From Corynebacterium lowii (GTDB lineage: Bacteria > Actinomycetota > Actinomycetes > Mycobacteriales > Mycobacteriaceae): a DNA stretch of 64,000 bases. How positions within the stretch are numbered: the stretch's first letter is position 1; the number at the start of each line of letters is the position of its first letter. Made by a program: the position numbers and the translations under genes. Under the pieces are notes generated by a model. That model was not told the DNA's origin and did not search any database. It saw only the letters and a program-made list of their open reading frames with translations. Below are positions 41,244 through 51,159 of the stretch, in pieces. The stretch spans positions 1 through 64,000 of the forward strand of contig NZ_LKEV01000004.1 of the NCBI RefSeq assembly GCF_001412085.1. The letters are read 5' to 3'.

Positions 41244-42926
41244 ATGGCACCGACTACCACCACCCGCCCGGCCCGTCCACGCCGTGCCCCCAAGCCTGAG
41301 GGGCAGTGGAAGATTGATGGCCGCACACCCCTCAATGATGACGAACGCATCAAGCAAGAAGAGGAGGCTTTTGCTGTCCGCCAGCGCGTTATTGACGTGT
41401 ATTCCAAGAAGGGGTTTGATTCCATTGCGCCGGAGGATATTGCGCCGCGCTTTAAGTGGCTGGGTATTTATACTCAGCGCCGCCAGGATCTAGGTGGGGA
41501 GCACACCGGGCAACTGGATAATTCCGAGTTGCAGGATAAGTACTTTATGATGCGGGTGCGCTTTGATGGGGGCCAGGCCAGCCCGGAGAAGCTGCGTGTG
41601 GTGGGGGAGATTTCTCGGGACTATGCCCGTGGCACAGCGGACTTTACCGATAGGCAAAATATCCAGCTCCACTGGATTCGCATTGAAGATGTGCCGATCA
41701 TCTGGGAAAAGCTAGAGGCTGTGGGTCTTTCTACCCTCATGGGCTGTGGGGACGTGCCGCGCGTGATCTTGGGTTCCCCGGTGGCCGGGGTGGCGGCGGA
41801 GGAGGTTATTGATGCCACACCCGCCATTGAAGAGATCGTAGAAAAGTACGTGAGCGGCGATGAGTTCACTAATCTGCCGCGAAAGTTTAAAACCGCCATT
41901 TCCGGGCATGCCCGCCAGGACGTGACCCACGAGATCCAAGATATTTCCTTTGTGGCTTCTATTCACCCGGAGCATGGCCCCGGTTTTGAGTGCTTTGTGG
42001 GTGGCGGCCTTTCTACTAATCCAATGCTGGCGCAGCCCCTGGGAGTGTGGATTCCCCTGGAGGAGGTTCCTCAGGTATGGGCCGGGGTGGCGCGGATCTT
42101 CCGTGATTATGGCTTCCGCCGCCTGCGCAACCGCGCCAGGTTGAAGTTTCTGGTAGCAAAATGGGGGATTGAGAAGTTCCGCGAGGTGCTAGAGCAGGAG
42201 TACCTCGGGTATCGGCTTATCGACGGCCCCGAGGTCACTACCAACCCTGGAAACCGCGATCACATCGGTATTCACCCGCAAAAAGACGGGCTTTTTTATC
42301 TGGGTGTCAAACCCACCGTGGGGCATACCACGGGGGAACAGCTCATTGCCGTGGCTGAGGTGGCGGAGCGTTTTGGCATTGAGCGGATTCGTACCACCGT
42401 GGATAAGGAACTGCTCTTCCTTGACGTACCGAGGGAGAGCCTTAAAGATCTGGCAGATGCCCTTGATGCGGTGGGATTGTATTCCCACCCCAGCGAGTTC
42501 CGCCGTGGCATCATTTCTTGCACCGGCTTGGAGTTCTGCAAGCTCGCCCACGTGACCACCAAGGCGCGGGCGATTGCTCTCGTCGATGAACTGGAGGAAC
42601 GCTTGGGCGACCTCGATGTTCCCCTGAAGATCTCGTTGAATGGCTGCCCTAATTCCTGTGCCCGCACGCAGGTATCGGATATTGGGCTCAAAGGCCAGAC
42701 AGTGACGGATGCCGAGGGCAACCGCGTGGAGGGTTTCCAGGTGCACCTTGGTGGTTCCATGAGCTTGGACCCGAACTTTGGCCGCAAGCTCAAAGGCCAC
42801 AAGGTACTAGCCGACGAAGTAGGCGATTACGTGGTGCGTGTGGTGAGCAAGTTCAAAGAACAACGAGAGGAAGGCGAGCAGTTCCGGCACTGGGTGGCCC
42901 GCGCCGAAGAGGAGGCCCTGCAATGA
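41244..42926 (+). CDS. cysI: Ferredoxin-dependent sulfite reductase
   Basis: The 560-residue protein has the two-repeat nitrite/sulfite reductase fold. The Cys ligands for the [4Fe-4S]-sirohaem centre appear as CTGLEFCKLAHV and NGCPNSCARTQV. It reduces sulfite to sulfide with six electrons. It is the first gene of cysIXHDNYZ, which overlap or abut throughout. Because the other genes of sulfate assimilation follow, sulfite rather than nitrite is the likely substrate. The ferredoxin reductase gene fpr2 found upstream in C. glutamicum is not present here. Confidence 0.93.
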   Translation: MAPTTTTRPARPRRAPKPEGQWKIDGRTPLNDDERIKQEEEAFAVRQRVIDVYSKKGFDSIAPEDIAPRFKWLGIYTQRRQDLGGEHTGQLDNSELQDKYFMMRVRFDGGQASPEKLRVVGEISRDYARGTADFTDRQNIQLHWIRIEDVPIIWEKLEAVGLSTLMGCGDVPRVILGSPVAGVAAEEVIDATPAIEEIVEKYVSGDEFTNLPRKFKTAISGHARQDVTHEIQDISFVASIHPEHGPGFECFVGGGLSTNPMLAQPLGVWIPLEEVPQVWAGVARIFRDYGFRRLRNRARLKFLVAKWGIEKFREVLEQEYLGYRLIDGPEVTTNPGNRDHIGIHPQKDGLFYLGVKPTVGHTTGEQLIAVAEVAERFGIERIRTTVDKELLFLDVPRESLKDLADALDAVGLYSHPSEFRRGIISCTGLEFCKLAHVTTKARAIALVDELEERLGDLDVPLKISLNGCPNSCARTQVSDIGLKGQTVTDAEGNRVEGFQVHLGGSMSLDPNFGRKLKGHKVLADEVGDYVVRVVSKFKEQREEGEQFRHWVARAEEEALQ

Positions 42927-43186
42927 GCCTGCGGCGCACCCCCAATCCCAATCGCAACCACCCCTTATATTGCCCCTACTGCGCGGGGGAACAACTTTTT
43001 CCCGATGAGCACACGGATTTTGCTTGGTTATGCGCAGATTGCACCCGCATTTTTGAAGTGAAGTACCACGGCCAGGATGATCCCCCGAACCGCCCGGCTC
43101 CGGCTCTATCCACGGCCCAGGCATTGCGGCGATCGTTGGAACGCGCCCAAAACAAGAACAGCAATAATCATGAGGAGGCACGATGA
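42923..43186 (+). CDS. cysX: CysX, small Cys-rich protein of the cys operon
   Basis: The 87-residue protein has two CXXC pairs (CPYCAGE and CADCTR), which suggest a zinc or Fe-S site. It overlaps cysI and cysH by 4 bp each. In C. glutamicum the gene at this position is called cysX and was proposed to be a small electron-transfer or accessory protein for sulfite reductase. Zinc-ribbon function is an equally good structural reading. Confidence 0.8.
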   Translation: MSLRRTPNPNRNHPLYCPYCAGEQLFPDEHTDFAWLCADCTRIFEVKYHGQDDPPNRPAPALSTAQALRRSLERAQNKNSNNHEEAR

Positions 43187-43977
43187 GCACCCGCATCAAC
43201 CTGCTTGGCGCTACTGGCTCCACTGCTCAAGAGATTCGTGACCCCGAGATCTCCCCGGAGGGCCCGCGCAGCACCGCTGCCTTGTCTAAGAAGGCGGCCC
43301 GGCGCAATGAGGAATTGGTAGAGCGCTGGGCCGATGAGCTGTATCAAGCCAGTGCCAGCACCATCTTTGAGTGGACTCAAGAGCACGCTCCCGGTTCCAT
43401 TGCCGTGACGCTCTCGATGGAAAATACCGTGCTGGCGGAACTTAGTTCCCGCCATCTTCCCACGGCGGATTTTCTCTTTCTCGATACCGGCTATCACTTT
43501 AAGGAAACCCTGGCGGTAGCGGAGGACGTCGATAAGCGTTATGAACAGCGCTTGGTGCGGGTGCGTCCGGTCCTTAGCCGGGAGCAACAGGATGCCACGT
43601 ATGGAAAGAACCTTTATCGCTCCCACCCCACGGCCTGCTGCCGGATGCGCAAGGTTGAGCCGTTAGCGCATGCCCTTTCCCCTTATGTGGGGTGGGTGAC
43701 CGGTTTGCGCCGAGCTGATGGCCCCACGCGGGCGCAGGCCCCGGCCCTTTCCCTGGACAGTACTGGGCGGCTCAAGATTTCTCCGATTATTACCTGGACC
43801 CTGGAGGAAACTCAGGAGTTCATCGAGGCCAATAACCTCATTGAGAACCCTCTAACCCACCAGGGCTATCCCTCCATTGGCTGCGCCACCTGCACCTTGC
43901 CGGTAACTGAGGGCCAAGACCCGCGCGCCGGACGTTGGGCAAATTCCACCAAGACAGAATGCGGGTTGCACTCATGA
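43183..43977 (+). CDS. cysH: Adenylylsulfate (APS) reductase
   Basis: The 264-residue protein has the PAPS-reductase fold. The four cluster cysteines of the APS type are present (TACCRMRK and GCATC), and the C-terminal catalytic Cys lies in TECGLHS. APS reductases carry a [4Fe-4S] cluster and use thioredoxin to turn APS into sulfite and AMP. No APS kinase gene is nearby, which fits direct APS reduction. It overlaps cysX and cysD. Confidence 0.92.
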   Translation: MSTRINLLGATGSTAQEIRDPEISPEGPRSTAALSKKAARRNEELVERWADELYQASASTIFEWTQEHAPGSIAVTLSMENTVLAELSSRHLPTADFLFLDTGYHFKETLAVAEDVDKRYEQRLVRVRPVLSREQQDATYGKNLYRSHPTACCRMRKVEPLAHALSPYVGWVTGLRRADGPTRAQAPALSLDSTGRLKISPIITWTLEETQEFIEANNLIENPLTHQGYPSIGCATCTLPVTEGQDPRAGRWANSTKTECGLHS

Positions 43978-44867
43978 TCTCTCCACATTTACGTGACCTT
44001 GAAGATGAATCCATCCATATCCTGCGGGAGGTAGCCGGGCAGTTTGATAAAGCGGCCCTGCTCTTTTCCGGGGGTAAGGATTCCGTGGTGGTTTTTGAGC
44101 TAGCCCGCCGCGCCTTTGCGCCCTCCGTGGTGCCCTTTGAACTCCTCCATGTGGATACGGGGCATAATTTCCCGGAGGTTCTGGCTTTCCGCGATGATCT
44201 GGTGGCCCGCACCGGAGCACGTCTGAGGGTGGCCAAGGTACAGGACTGGATTGACCGCGGAGACCTGCGCGAGCGCCCCGATGGTACCCGTAACCCCCTC
44301 CAAACCGTTCCGTTGGTGGAGACCATCGCGCAGCAGGGGTACGACGCCGTGTTGGGTGGTGCCCGCCGCGATGAGGAACGTGCTCGTGCCAAGGAGCGTG
44401 TGTTTTCTGTGCGTGATTCCTTTGGCGGCTGGGATCCACGCCGCCAGCGCCCGGAATTATGGTCGTTGTATAACGGCGCCCACCTTCCCGGAGAAAATAT
44501 CCGCGTTTTCCCCATCTCTAATTGGACGGAAAGCGACGTATGGGAATACATCGGAGCCCGCGATATTGCGTTGCCTCCCATCTACTTTTCCCATGAGCGC
44601 GAGGTCTTTCTCCGCGATGGCATGTGGCTTACCCCCGGTGAATGGGGTGGCCCCCGCGAGGGGGAGGAGATAGAGAAACGTCAGGTGCGGTACCGCACCG
44701 TGGGAGATATGAGCTGTACTGGGGCCGTGGAATCCACGGCGAGCAGCATTGACGAGGTGATTGCAGAGATCAGCACTTCCACGCTGACGGAACGCGGGGC
44801 CACCCGCGCCGATGATCGCCTCAGTGAATCCGCGATGGAAGACCGCAAGAAGGAAGGGTACTTCTGA
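43974..44867 (+). CDS. cysD: Sulfate adenylyltransferase subunit 2
   Basis: The 297-residue protein has the PP-loop motif LLFSGGKDSVVV, followed by ELLHVDTGHNFPEV and the GGARRDEERARAKER segment typical of CysD. Together with CysN it makes APS from sulfate and ATP. I chose ATG 43974, which overlaps the cysH stop (ATGA); this is the natural coupling point. It overlaps cysN by 1 bp in TGATG. Confidence 0.93.
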   Translation: MISPHLRDLEDESIHILREVAGQFDKAALLFSGGKDSVVVFELARRAFAPSVVPFELLHVDTGHNFPEVLAFRDDLVARTGARLRVAKVQDWIDRGDLRERPDGTRNPLQTVPLVETIAQQGYDAVLGGARRDEERARAKERVFSVRDSFGGWDPRRQRPELWSLYNGAHLPGENIRVFPISNWTESDVWEYIGARDIALPPIYFSHEREVFLRDGMWLTPGEWGGPREGEEIEKRQVRYRTVGDMSCTGAVESTASSIDEVIAEISTSTLTERGATRADDRLSESAMEDRKKEGYF

Positions 44868-46150
44868 TGCCAACCGTGACCACTGCTCGCAACGCACTCT
44901 CTCAACGCGAGACGCTACGCCTTTGCACCGCAGGTTCCGTGGACGATGGGAAATCCACCTTCGTGGGCCGCTTGCTGCATGACACACAATCGGTTCTTGC
45001 CGATCAACTCGCAGCCGTGGAACGGACCTCAGCTGATCGTGGTTTTGACGGTCTAGATTTTTCCTTGCTCGTCGATGGTCTGCGGGCTGAGCGGGAGCAG
45101 GGCATTACTATCGACGTCGCCTATCGCTACTTTGCCACCGGAAAGCGTACCTTCATTCTGGCCGATACTCCTGGCCATGTGCAGTACACTCGCAATACCG
45201 TCACTGGTATGAGTACCTCGCAGGCGGTGGTGCTCTTGGTAGATGCGCGGCATGGCGTGGTGGAGCAAACTCGGCGTCATCTCACCGTGGCTGGGTTACT
45301 GGGAATCCGACATGCGGTGTTGGCAGTGAACAAGATTGACCTGGTGGATTATTCAGAAGAAATATTCCGCGCTATCGAGGCAGAATGTTTGGGGGTGGCG
45401 CAGCAATTAGGCATCTCGGATATTCAGATGGTGCCGATTTCTGCATTGCGCGGAGATAACGTGGTGGAGCCTTCCACGCAGATGGACTGGTACACCGGCC
45501 CCACAGTGCTAGAGGTGCTGGAATCCATTCCGGTTGCTGGAGGGCGAGCTCAAGAATTACCGCTGCGCTTTCCCGTGCAGCACGTGATCCGCGAGCATTC
45601 CCAAGATTACCGCGGATATGCGGGGCGTGTGGAAGCAGGCAGGGTGGCAGTGGGAGATATTATCTCCACCCCCGGTGGGAGGCTAACCCGGATAAGCAAT
45701 ATTGATACTGCCGATGGCTCTGTGGACCATGCTCGTGCTGGGCAGTCTGTGGTGCTGCGTCTGGTTGATGAGATCGACCTTGTGCGAGGCGATCTATTAG
45801 CATCGGAAGAGCGCCCAGAGGATCGACGCTCTTTCTCTGCCACGGTGGTGGGGCTTTCTGAGGCGGAGCTTCGCCCCGGAGCGCTATTCAAACTGCGCTA
45901 TGGTACAGCGCTGGAAAAAGCTCGTATTACGGGCATCACCGGGGTAGTGGATATTGATAGTGGTGCTCTTATTTCTGATATTGATCGAGTACGGCTTAAT
46001 GACATAGCAGTAGTCAATATTGAATTGGCGAGATCTCTGCCGATAGAAGACTATGCCGCACGAGGCGCAGTGGGTTCTTTCTTGCTTATCGACGCCTCCA
46101 CGGGCGATACGTTAGCCGCTGGTCTTGTGGGATCGCGCGGAGAAATATAG
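44867..46150 (+). CDS. cysN: Sulfate adenylyltransferase subunit 1 (GTPase)
   Basis: The 427-residue protein shows the GTPase motifs G1 (GSVDDGKST), G3 (DTPGH) and G4 (NKID), with translation-factor-like beta-barrel domains after them. GTP hydrolysis drives APS synthesis by CysD. It lacks a C-terminal APS kinase domain, unlike mycobacterial CysNC. This agrees with the APS reductase in this operon. Confidence 0.93.
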   Translation: MPTVTTARNALSQRETLRLCTAGSVDDGKSTFVGRLLHDTQSVLADQLAAVERTSADRGFDGLDFSLLVDGLRAEREQGITIDVAYRYFATGKRTFILADTPGHVQYTRNTVTGMSTSQAVVLLVDARHGVVEQTRRHLTVAGLLGIRHAVLAVNKIDLVDYSEEIFRAIEAECLGVAQQLGISDIQMVPISALRGDNVVEPSTQMDWYTGPTVLEVLESIPVAGGRAQELPLRFPVQHVIREHSQDYRGYAGRVEAGRVAVGDIISTPGGRLTRISNIDTADGSVDHARAGQSVVLRLVDEIDLVRGDLLASEERPEDRRSFSATVVGLSEAELRPGALFKLRYGTALEKARITGITGVVDIDSGALISDIDRVRLNDIAVVNIELARSLPIEDYAARGAVGSFLLIDASTGDTLAAGLVGSRGEI

Positions 46151-46160
46151 GGGATAAATC

Positions 46161-46835
46161 ATGACGCTCATCACTTTGGCGCATGGATCACGCCATGAGG
46201 GAACTGCTGCGGTGATAGATAATCTTACGGCAGCAGCAGGATCGTGTTTAGGTGAGACTGCGGTATCCGCATATCTTGAACTTCAGCGCCCTGTTCTACG
46301 CGATGTGGTTACTGAACTTGCTCGCCAGGGACATCGACATGCCATTGTGGTTCCCTTGCTTTTTACCGACGCCTATCATGCCCGCCATGATGCTCCTCGT
46401 GCTCTTCATGATGCTTCTGATTTGGGGGTGCAGCTTATGCTGGCGCCCCCGCTGGGGCTGGGTGATGAGATTGCTTCTCTCTTAGTCCAGGTAATCAAAG
46501 AAGATACGGATTCTCCGATCCACGTGGTGTTATGGGCAGTGGGTTCTTCTGATCAGGTGGCTAATGAGAGAATGCGAGCACTTGGGGTCACGGTGGCGAA
46601 ACGCGCTGGATATTCAGTGACCACACTCTTTGCAACTAGGGGAGGGCTGGAGGCGCTACAAAAAATCACTCAAAAATATTCTCGGGTACATCTTCTTCCC
46701 CTCTTTGTGGCTCCGGGATTGCTCTTTGACCTGGCTATGAACTCTGGGTGCGCCTTTTCTTACTCTCTTCCTTTGGGGTCTCGCCTTGCGGAGGTTGTCG
46801 CCCGCAGATATGAACACGCAAGGAGATCTGGCTGA
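46161..46835 (+). CDS. cysY: CbiX-family sirohydrochlorin ferrochelatase
   Basis: The 224-residue protein has two CbiX-like halves. The N-terminal LAHGSRHEGT with its metal-binding His and the motif VVPLLFTDAYHARHD are clear; the second half has HLLPLFVAPG. It probably inserts iron into sirohydrochlorin to make sirohaem for CysI, which explains its place in the operon. The C. glutamicum gene at this position is called cysY. It overlaps cysZ by 1 bp. Confidence 0.85.
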   Translation: MTLITLAHGSRHEGTAAVIDNLTAAAGSCLGETAVSAYLELQRPVLRDVVTELARQGHRHAIVVPLLFTDAYHARHDAPRALHDASDLGVQLMLAPPLGLGDEIASLLVQVIKEDTDSPIHVVLWAVGSSDQVANERMRALGVTVAKRAGYSVTTLFATRGGLEALQKITQKYSRVHLLPLFVAPGLLFDLAMNSGCAFSYSLPLGSRLAEVVARRYEHARRSG

Positions 46836-47743
46836 TGCGTACTTTGATTTTGGTATGTTTGGGAGGTTTTGCTGCTCAACTAGTTGATGGGGGCCTTGGC
46901 ATGGGATTTGGTGCTACCTCCACCACTTTCCTTATTGCCTTGGCTGGGATTGGGCCAGCTCAAGCTAGTGCGGTGGTTCATACCGCGGAACTGGGCACTA
47001 CTCTGGCCTCGGGAATTAGCCACTGGAAGTTTGGCAATGTGGATTGGAAGGTGGTGCTTTTTCTTGGGGGGCCAGGTGCCGTAGGGTCCTTCCTCGGTGC
47101 GACGGTCCTGGCGCGGATTTCTACGGAAGCGGCACGCCCCATTACTGCTGCCATTCTGTTAGTTATTGGGATGAACTTGCTGTGGCGCTTTAGCCGTTTT
47201 GCTCCTCAGAAATTTGGCAGTAGGCCGCACCATCCAGGCTTTTTGGGAGGATTAGGCTTCTTCGGGGGCTTTATTGACGCTACCGGTGGTGGCGGTTGGG
47301 GGCCAGTGACTACTTCGACATTGCTCACTTTAGGGCGCACGGAACCGCGCCGAGTAGTGGGCACAGTGAATACTGCTGAATTTCTGGTGACGGCAGCGGC
47401 TGTGTTGGGGTTTGTTCTTGGCTTATGGGAGGATTTGGCGGCACACTTCGTGCTAGTATTTGCTTTGCTGGTGGGGGGTGTAATTGCGGCACCTATTGCT
47501 GCATGGCTCGTAAACCGCATGAATACTGTTATTTTAGGTGCAGCAGTGGGCACTCTCTTGGTCCTTCTCAATGTAGGGGTAGTGGCACAAGTATTTGGTA
47601 TGGGTGGGGAAACTGTATGGTTACTCCAGGCGATCACCCTTGCTGCTGGTATAGGGGCGTCGTTGATGGGGTGGATGCGCATGCAGAAACAAATCCTGCG
47701 TTCACGTGGCTCCTCGGATGTACAGGCTTCTTGTGCTGCTTAG
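46835..47743 (+). CDS. cysZ: TSUP (TauE/SafE) family sulfate permease
   Basis: The 302-residue protein has about eight membrane segments in two halves with the family's Gly-rich motifs (VDGGLGMGFGATST and FIDATGGGGWGPVTTSTLL). By operon context it should import sulfate, as proposed for C. glutamicum CysZ; it is not related to E. coli CysZ. It is the last gene of the operon. No strong terminator is seen, only a weak CCAAC/GTTGG stem just after it. Confidence 0.87.
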   Translation: MRTLILVCLGGFAAQLVDGGLGMGFGATSTTFLIALAGIGPAQASAVVHTAELGTTLASGISHWKFGNVDWKVVLFLGGPGAVGSFLGATVLARISTEAARPITAAILLVIGMNLLWRFSRFAPQKFGSRPHHPGFLGGLGFFGGFIDATGGGGWGPVTTSTLLTLGRTEPRRVVGTVNTAEFLVTAAAVLGFVLGLWEDLAAHFVLVFALLVGGVIAAPIAAWLVNRMNTVILGAAVGTLLVLLNVGVVAQVFGMGGETVWLLQAITLAAGIGASLMGWMRMQKQILRSRGSSDVQASCAA

Positions 47744-47908
47744 GTTTGAGTAGGCCAACTGGGGTGTTGGAGAGGTGGGCGTCCCCTGCGGGTGGTGTGG
47801 CGTAGATTTTGTGCTAAAATGCCCACGTCAGTGGTATCAGTGTGCCTAAGATAGGAAAGAAGATGTTTCGATACCCCCGAAATGGGCTAGAGTTTGGAGG
47901 TGGAGCTC

Positions 47909-50900
47909 TTGTTTGATCATAAAAATACCCGTGGCATATTTGGGTCAATGAGGAAGATTAGCGTTTTCCTTTTTGCCTTCATGGTTGCCATTGTTGGTTC
48001 TGTGATCGTGCCGCAGTCACATGCGTATGCGGAAGAGTCTGCAAGTTATACACCCCGAACTGATGAGTGGGATGTCAGGGGTATGACATCCTCGACAGCG
48101 GTGGTGCGGAAAAGGGTAACCTTATTTATGGCGGCGGTGCCGCCAGGAGTGAGGCTGGTAACCCTAATAGTAATGCTGGCTTTGGTTGGTGTATTGACCT
48201 GGGGCTTCCTTTGCCGACCCAGGATTGGCGCGCTGTTTATAGAAAAGAAAATGCGAAGAAGTTAGACATCGAGCCGGAGCGCGTAGATGCGGCGATGTTT
48301 ATGGTTAAATCCCTTGTTGATGCATATAACAATGGGGAATATGATAAAGCTGCGACGTACAATATTTATGTGCAGGCGTTGCTTGGTGATACGACGAGAA
48401 GGACGGAAAGCGGTTTAACTCCTGCTCAGTACGCTTCTAACGTAATTGTTGAAGGCGTGAAAGCGTCGAATTCTCATCGTGGCCGCCCCACTCCTGAGGA
48501 ATTTACTAAACTTACGGGTTTTGAAGCCAGAAACAATGGCCAGGGTGTGCGGAAGGTAGCGGATATAGATTATCGGGCCAAGAAGGGCTCGTATATTGTC
48601 TATGTTGGTCCTGAAGGTGGAAAGGGCAATGGACAACGGATGATTCCGATTGACCAGCCTGGTGTGGCCGTGGAGCCCAAGCCGGAGGAGCCGAAGACTG
48701 AAGTACCTACTTCGGATACTCCTACTACCTCGGTGACTACGGAGCGTCCTGCTCCGAAGAGTCCTGTGATTGGTACGTCGGCTGATTTTGCTGATGGTGC
48801 TAAGCGTGTGGTTGCTGGTGCCACGGTGAATGACACTGTGACGTATAAGGATTTGGTGCCGGGTAAGAAGTATAAGCTGTCTGCGGAGTTGGTTGATAAG
48901 GCTGACGGTAAGACGGTGGTGGGCACTGGTTCTGTGGAGTTCACTGCTTCTGAGTCTGGTGATGGTGAAGTCGTTGTTCCGATTGTGGTGAATGATGATG
49001 TGAAGGCGCCTGTGGAGTCTGCTGTGGCGTTTGAGACGTTGACGTCTCAGGATGCTGAGGCGCAGGAGAACCGTGCGGAGAAGTTGACGGATGGTTCGAA
49101 GCCTTCTGGTGAGGTGATTGCTGATCACAAGGATCCCAATGATGATGCTCAGACGGTCACGTCGGAGCCGGTCAAGACTGCGGATGTGAAGCTGAAGAAG
49201 TACATCGGTGCGAAGGCGGAGAATGCTGATTCGTTGTCGGTGGCTGAGGCTGAGGCGTTGAATGATTCTCAGACGGTTGAGCAGGCGCATAAGGCTGGCA
49301 AGGCTGATGAGGATTTGACGGTTGCGTTCGTGGTGGAGAACACCGGTGCGTTGGATCTGAAGGATCTGCAGTTGTCGGATGCTGCTATCAAGGAGGCGTT
49401 TAAGAATGCTGTTGATGGCACTGAGGCTGGTGTGGATGATGAGACTCCGCAGGTGAGCAATATTCGTGCGGTGGATGCTGAGAAGCAGAAGCTGTTGAAG
49501 TCGGGCGAGAAGATGGTCTTTGTGGGCGATCTGAAGGCTCCGGCTGCGGGTAAGTTGCATGCGGATAAGGCTGATGTTGCTGGTGTCCCGGTTGATGACG
49601 AGGGTGAGCCCACGGCGTATACCCCGGTTGATGACAAGGGTCAGCCGCAGAAGGATGAGCAGGGTAATCCTGTGGTCAATGAGCCTGAGGAGCCGGTGAA
49701 GTCTGATGAGGATCAGGCTCATGCCACGACTCCGGAGAGCTTGGAGCCGTCTTTGGAGACGGTGGCTGAGTTTGATGGTGATGCGGAGGCTGTGAAGCCT
49801 GGTGTGACTGTGAATGACACTGTTTCTTATAAGGATTTGGTGCCGGGTAAGCAGTACACGTTGGATGCTCAGTTGGTGGATAAGGCTGATGGTAAGACTG
49901 TGGTGGGTGAGGGTTCTGTGACCTTTACGCCGGAGTCTGCTTCTGGTGAGCAGGTTGTTCCGATCAAGGTTGATGATGGTGTGACTGAGCCTGTTGCTGC
50001 TGCTGTGGCGTTTGAGACGTTGTCTTCGAAGGATGAGGATGCGTTGGCGCAGAGGGCTTCTGATGAGGTTCTTGATGGTGAGCCTGCTCATGGTGGCATT
50101 GTGGAGTTGCCGAAGTCGGTGACTCGTGAGGCTGTTGTGGCGGTGCACCATGACATCGAGGACGAAGACCAGACGGTTGAATCCAAGGAAACCAAGAACG
50201 AGAAGCCATCGGAAGCCACTGCTACTGCTGAGGAGAACCCTGTGAAGCCACAGACTCCTTCGGATGAGTCTTCTGAGGAGCCCACCGATACCGAGCCGAA
50301 ACCTGTTCCGAGTCCTACCTCTGCGATTTCTTCAACGCCGGAGCCTACGCCTGAGAAGGTTGAGCTGGAGACTCCGGAGCCGGAGGCTCCTAAGACTCCG
50401 AAGTTGGAGTTGAAGAAGTACATCAATGGTAATGATTCTCAGGAGTGGGATGCTGCTGAGGAGTTGGAGCCGGGTGAGAAGGCTGAGGTGACGTTTGTGG
50501 TGAAGAACACTGGGAACGTGGATCTCAAGGATGTGGTGCTTTCGGATGAGACGGTTGAGGGTGTTGGTGATGTCACTGGTATTGCGCCGGAGAAGATTGA
50601 TCTTTTGAAGGTGGGTGCGTCTGAGACGTTTACTGGTGAGTTGGTTTTGCCGGAGTCGGATGTGAAGCATAAGGATGTTGCTAAGGCTGAGGGCGTTCCG
50701 GTGGATGAGTCTGGTAAGGAGATTCCGTGGGTTGATGAGGATGGTGTGGAGCACAAGCCGGGTGAGAAGGTTGTGTCGAATGATGATCCTGCTCATGCGG
50801 TGACTCCGAAGCCGGGTGAGTCGGTGAAGCCGAAGCCCGCGGGTAAGCCCGAGCCGGGCAAGCCCGCTGAGCAGCCCAAGCCGGAGTCTCCGAAGGCAAA

Positions 50901-51087
50901 GTCTGAGTCGAAGGATTCTGTTTCGAAGACTGTGCTGGATAAGAAGCGGGAGCGTAATTCCGTGGAGGTTATTGAGGGTGAGCCGGATGTGGGTACTCCG
51001 GTAGCGCCTAAGACTCCGCGTCGTTCGATTAAGGCGATTCCTTCCGGTTCGTTAGTGTGGGATGAGTCCCTCCCCGCCCACATTTAA
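47909..51087 (+). CDS. VaFE-repeat surface protein, signal peptide and body out of frame
   Basis: A Sec signal peptide (RKISVFLFAFMVAIVGSVIV) ends its frame at about 48080 in TDEWDVRG. The body starts in the -1 frame and reads GYDILDSGGAEKGNLIYGGG. Restoring one G to the run at 48078-48081 joins them as DVRGYDILDSGG. A thioester-domain-like segment follows (GWCIDLG, then PTQDWRAVY). Two VaFE repeats (about 48780-49150 and 49750-50170; VAFETLTSQD, VAFETLSSKD) alternate with two KYI-type adhesin domains (about 49180-49560 and 50400-50780). No LPXTG motif or C-terminal membrane segment is seen. TTG 47909 has GGAGG 8 nt upstream; ATG 47949 is the alternative. A 17-codon frame (47863-47916) with GGAAAG overlaps this start. 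It is a Gram-positive adhesin-like surface protein. Confidence 0.8.
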
Positions 51088-51126
51088 CGAGCGCATGGTG
51101 TCTTAACACCATCGTCGATGATTGAG

Positions 51127-51159
51127 AAAGGCACTCCGTAATGGAGTGCCTTTCTTTTG
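51127..51159 (+). terminator. Rho-independent terminator of the VaFE gene
   Basis: AAAGGCACTCC pairs perfectly with GGAGTGCCTTT around GTAAT, followed by CTTTTG. It lies 39 bp after the stop codon. Confidence 0.9.

Noticed and set aside
41244..42926. Nitrite reductase
   Set aside because: The gene sits in a complete sulfate-assimilation operon, which favours sulfite as substrate.
48415..50151. Long antisense frame (about 578 codons) opposite the VaFE gene
   Set aside because: Composition is Arg/Leu/Ile/His-rich and repetitive, the mirror of the repeats on the coding strand; no start signal.
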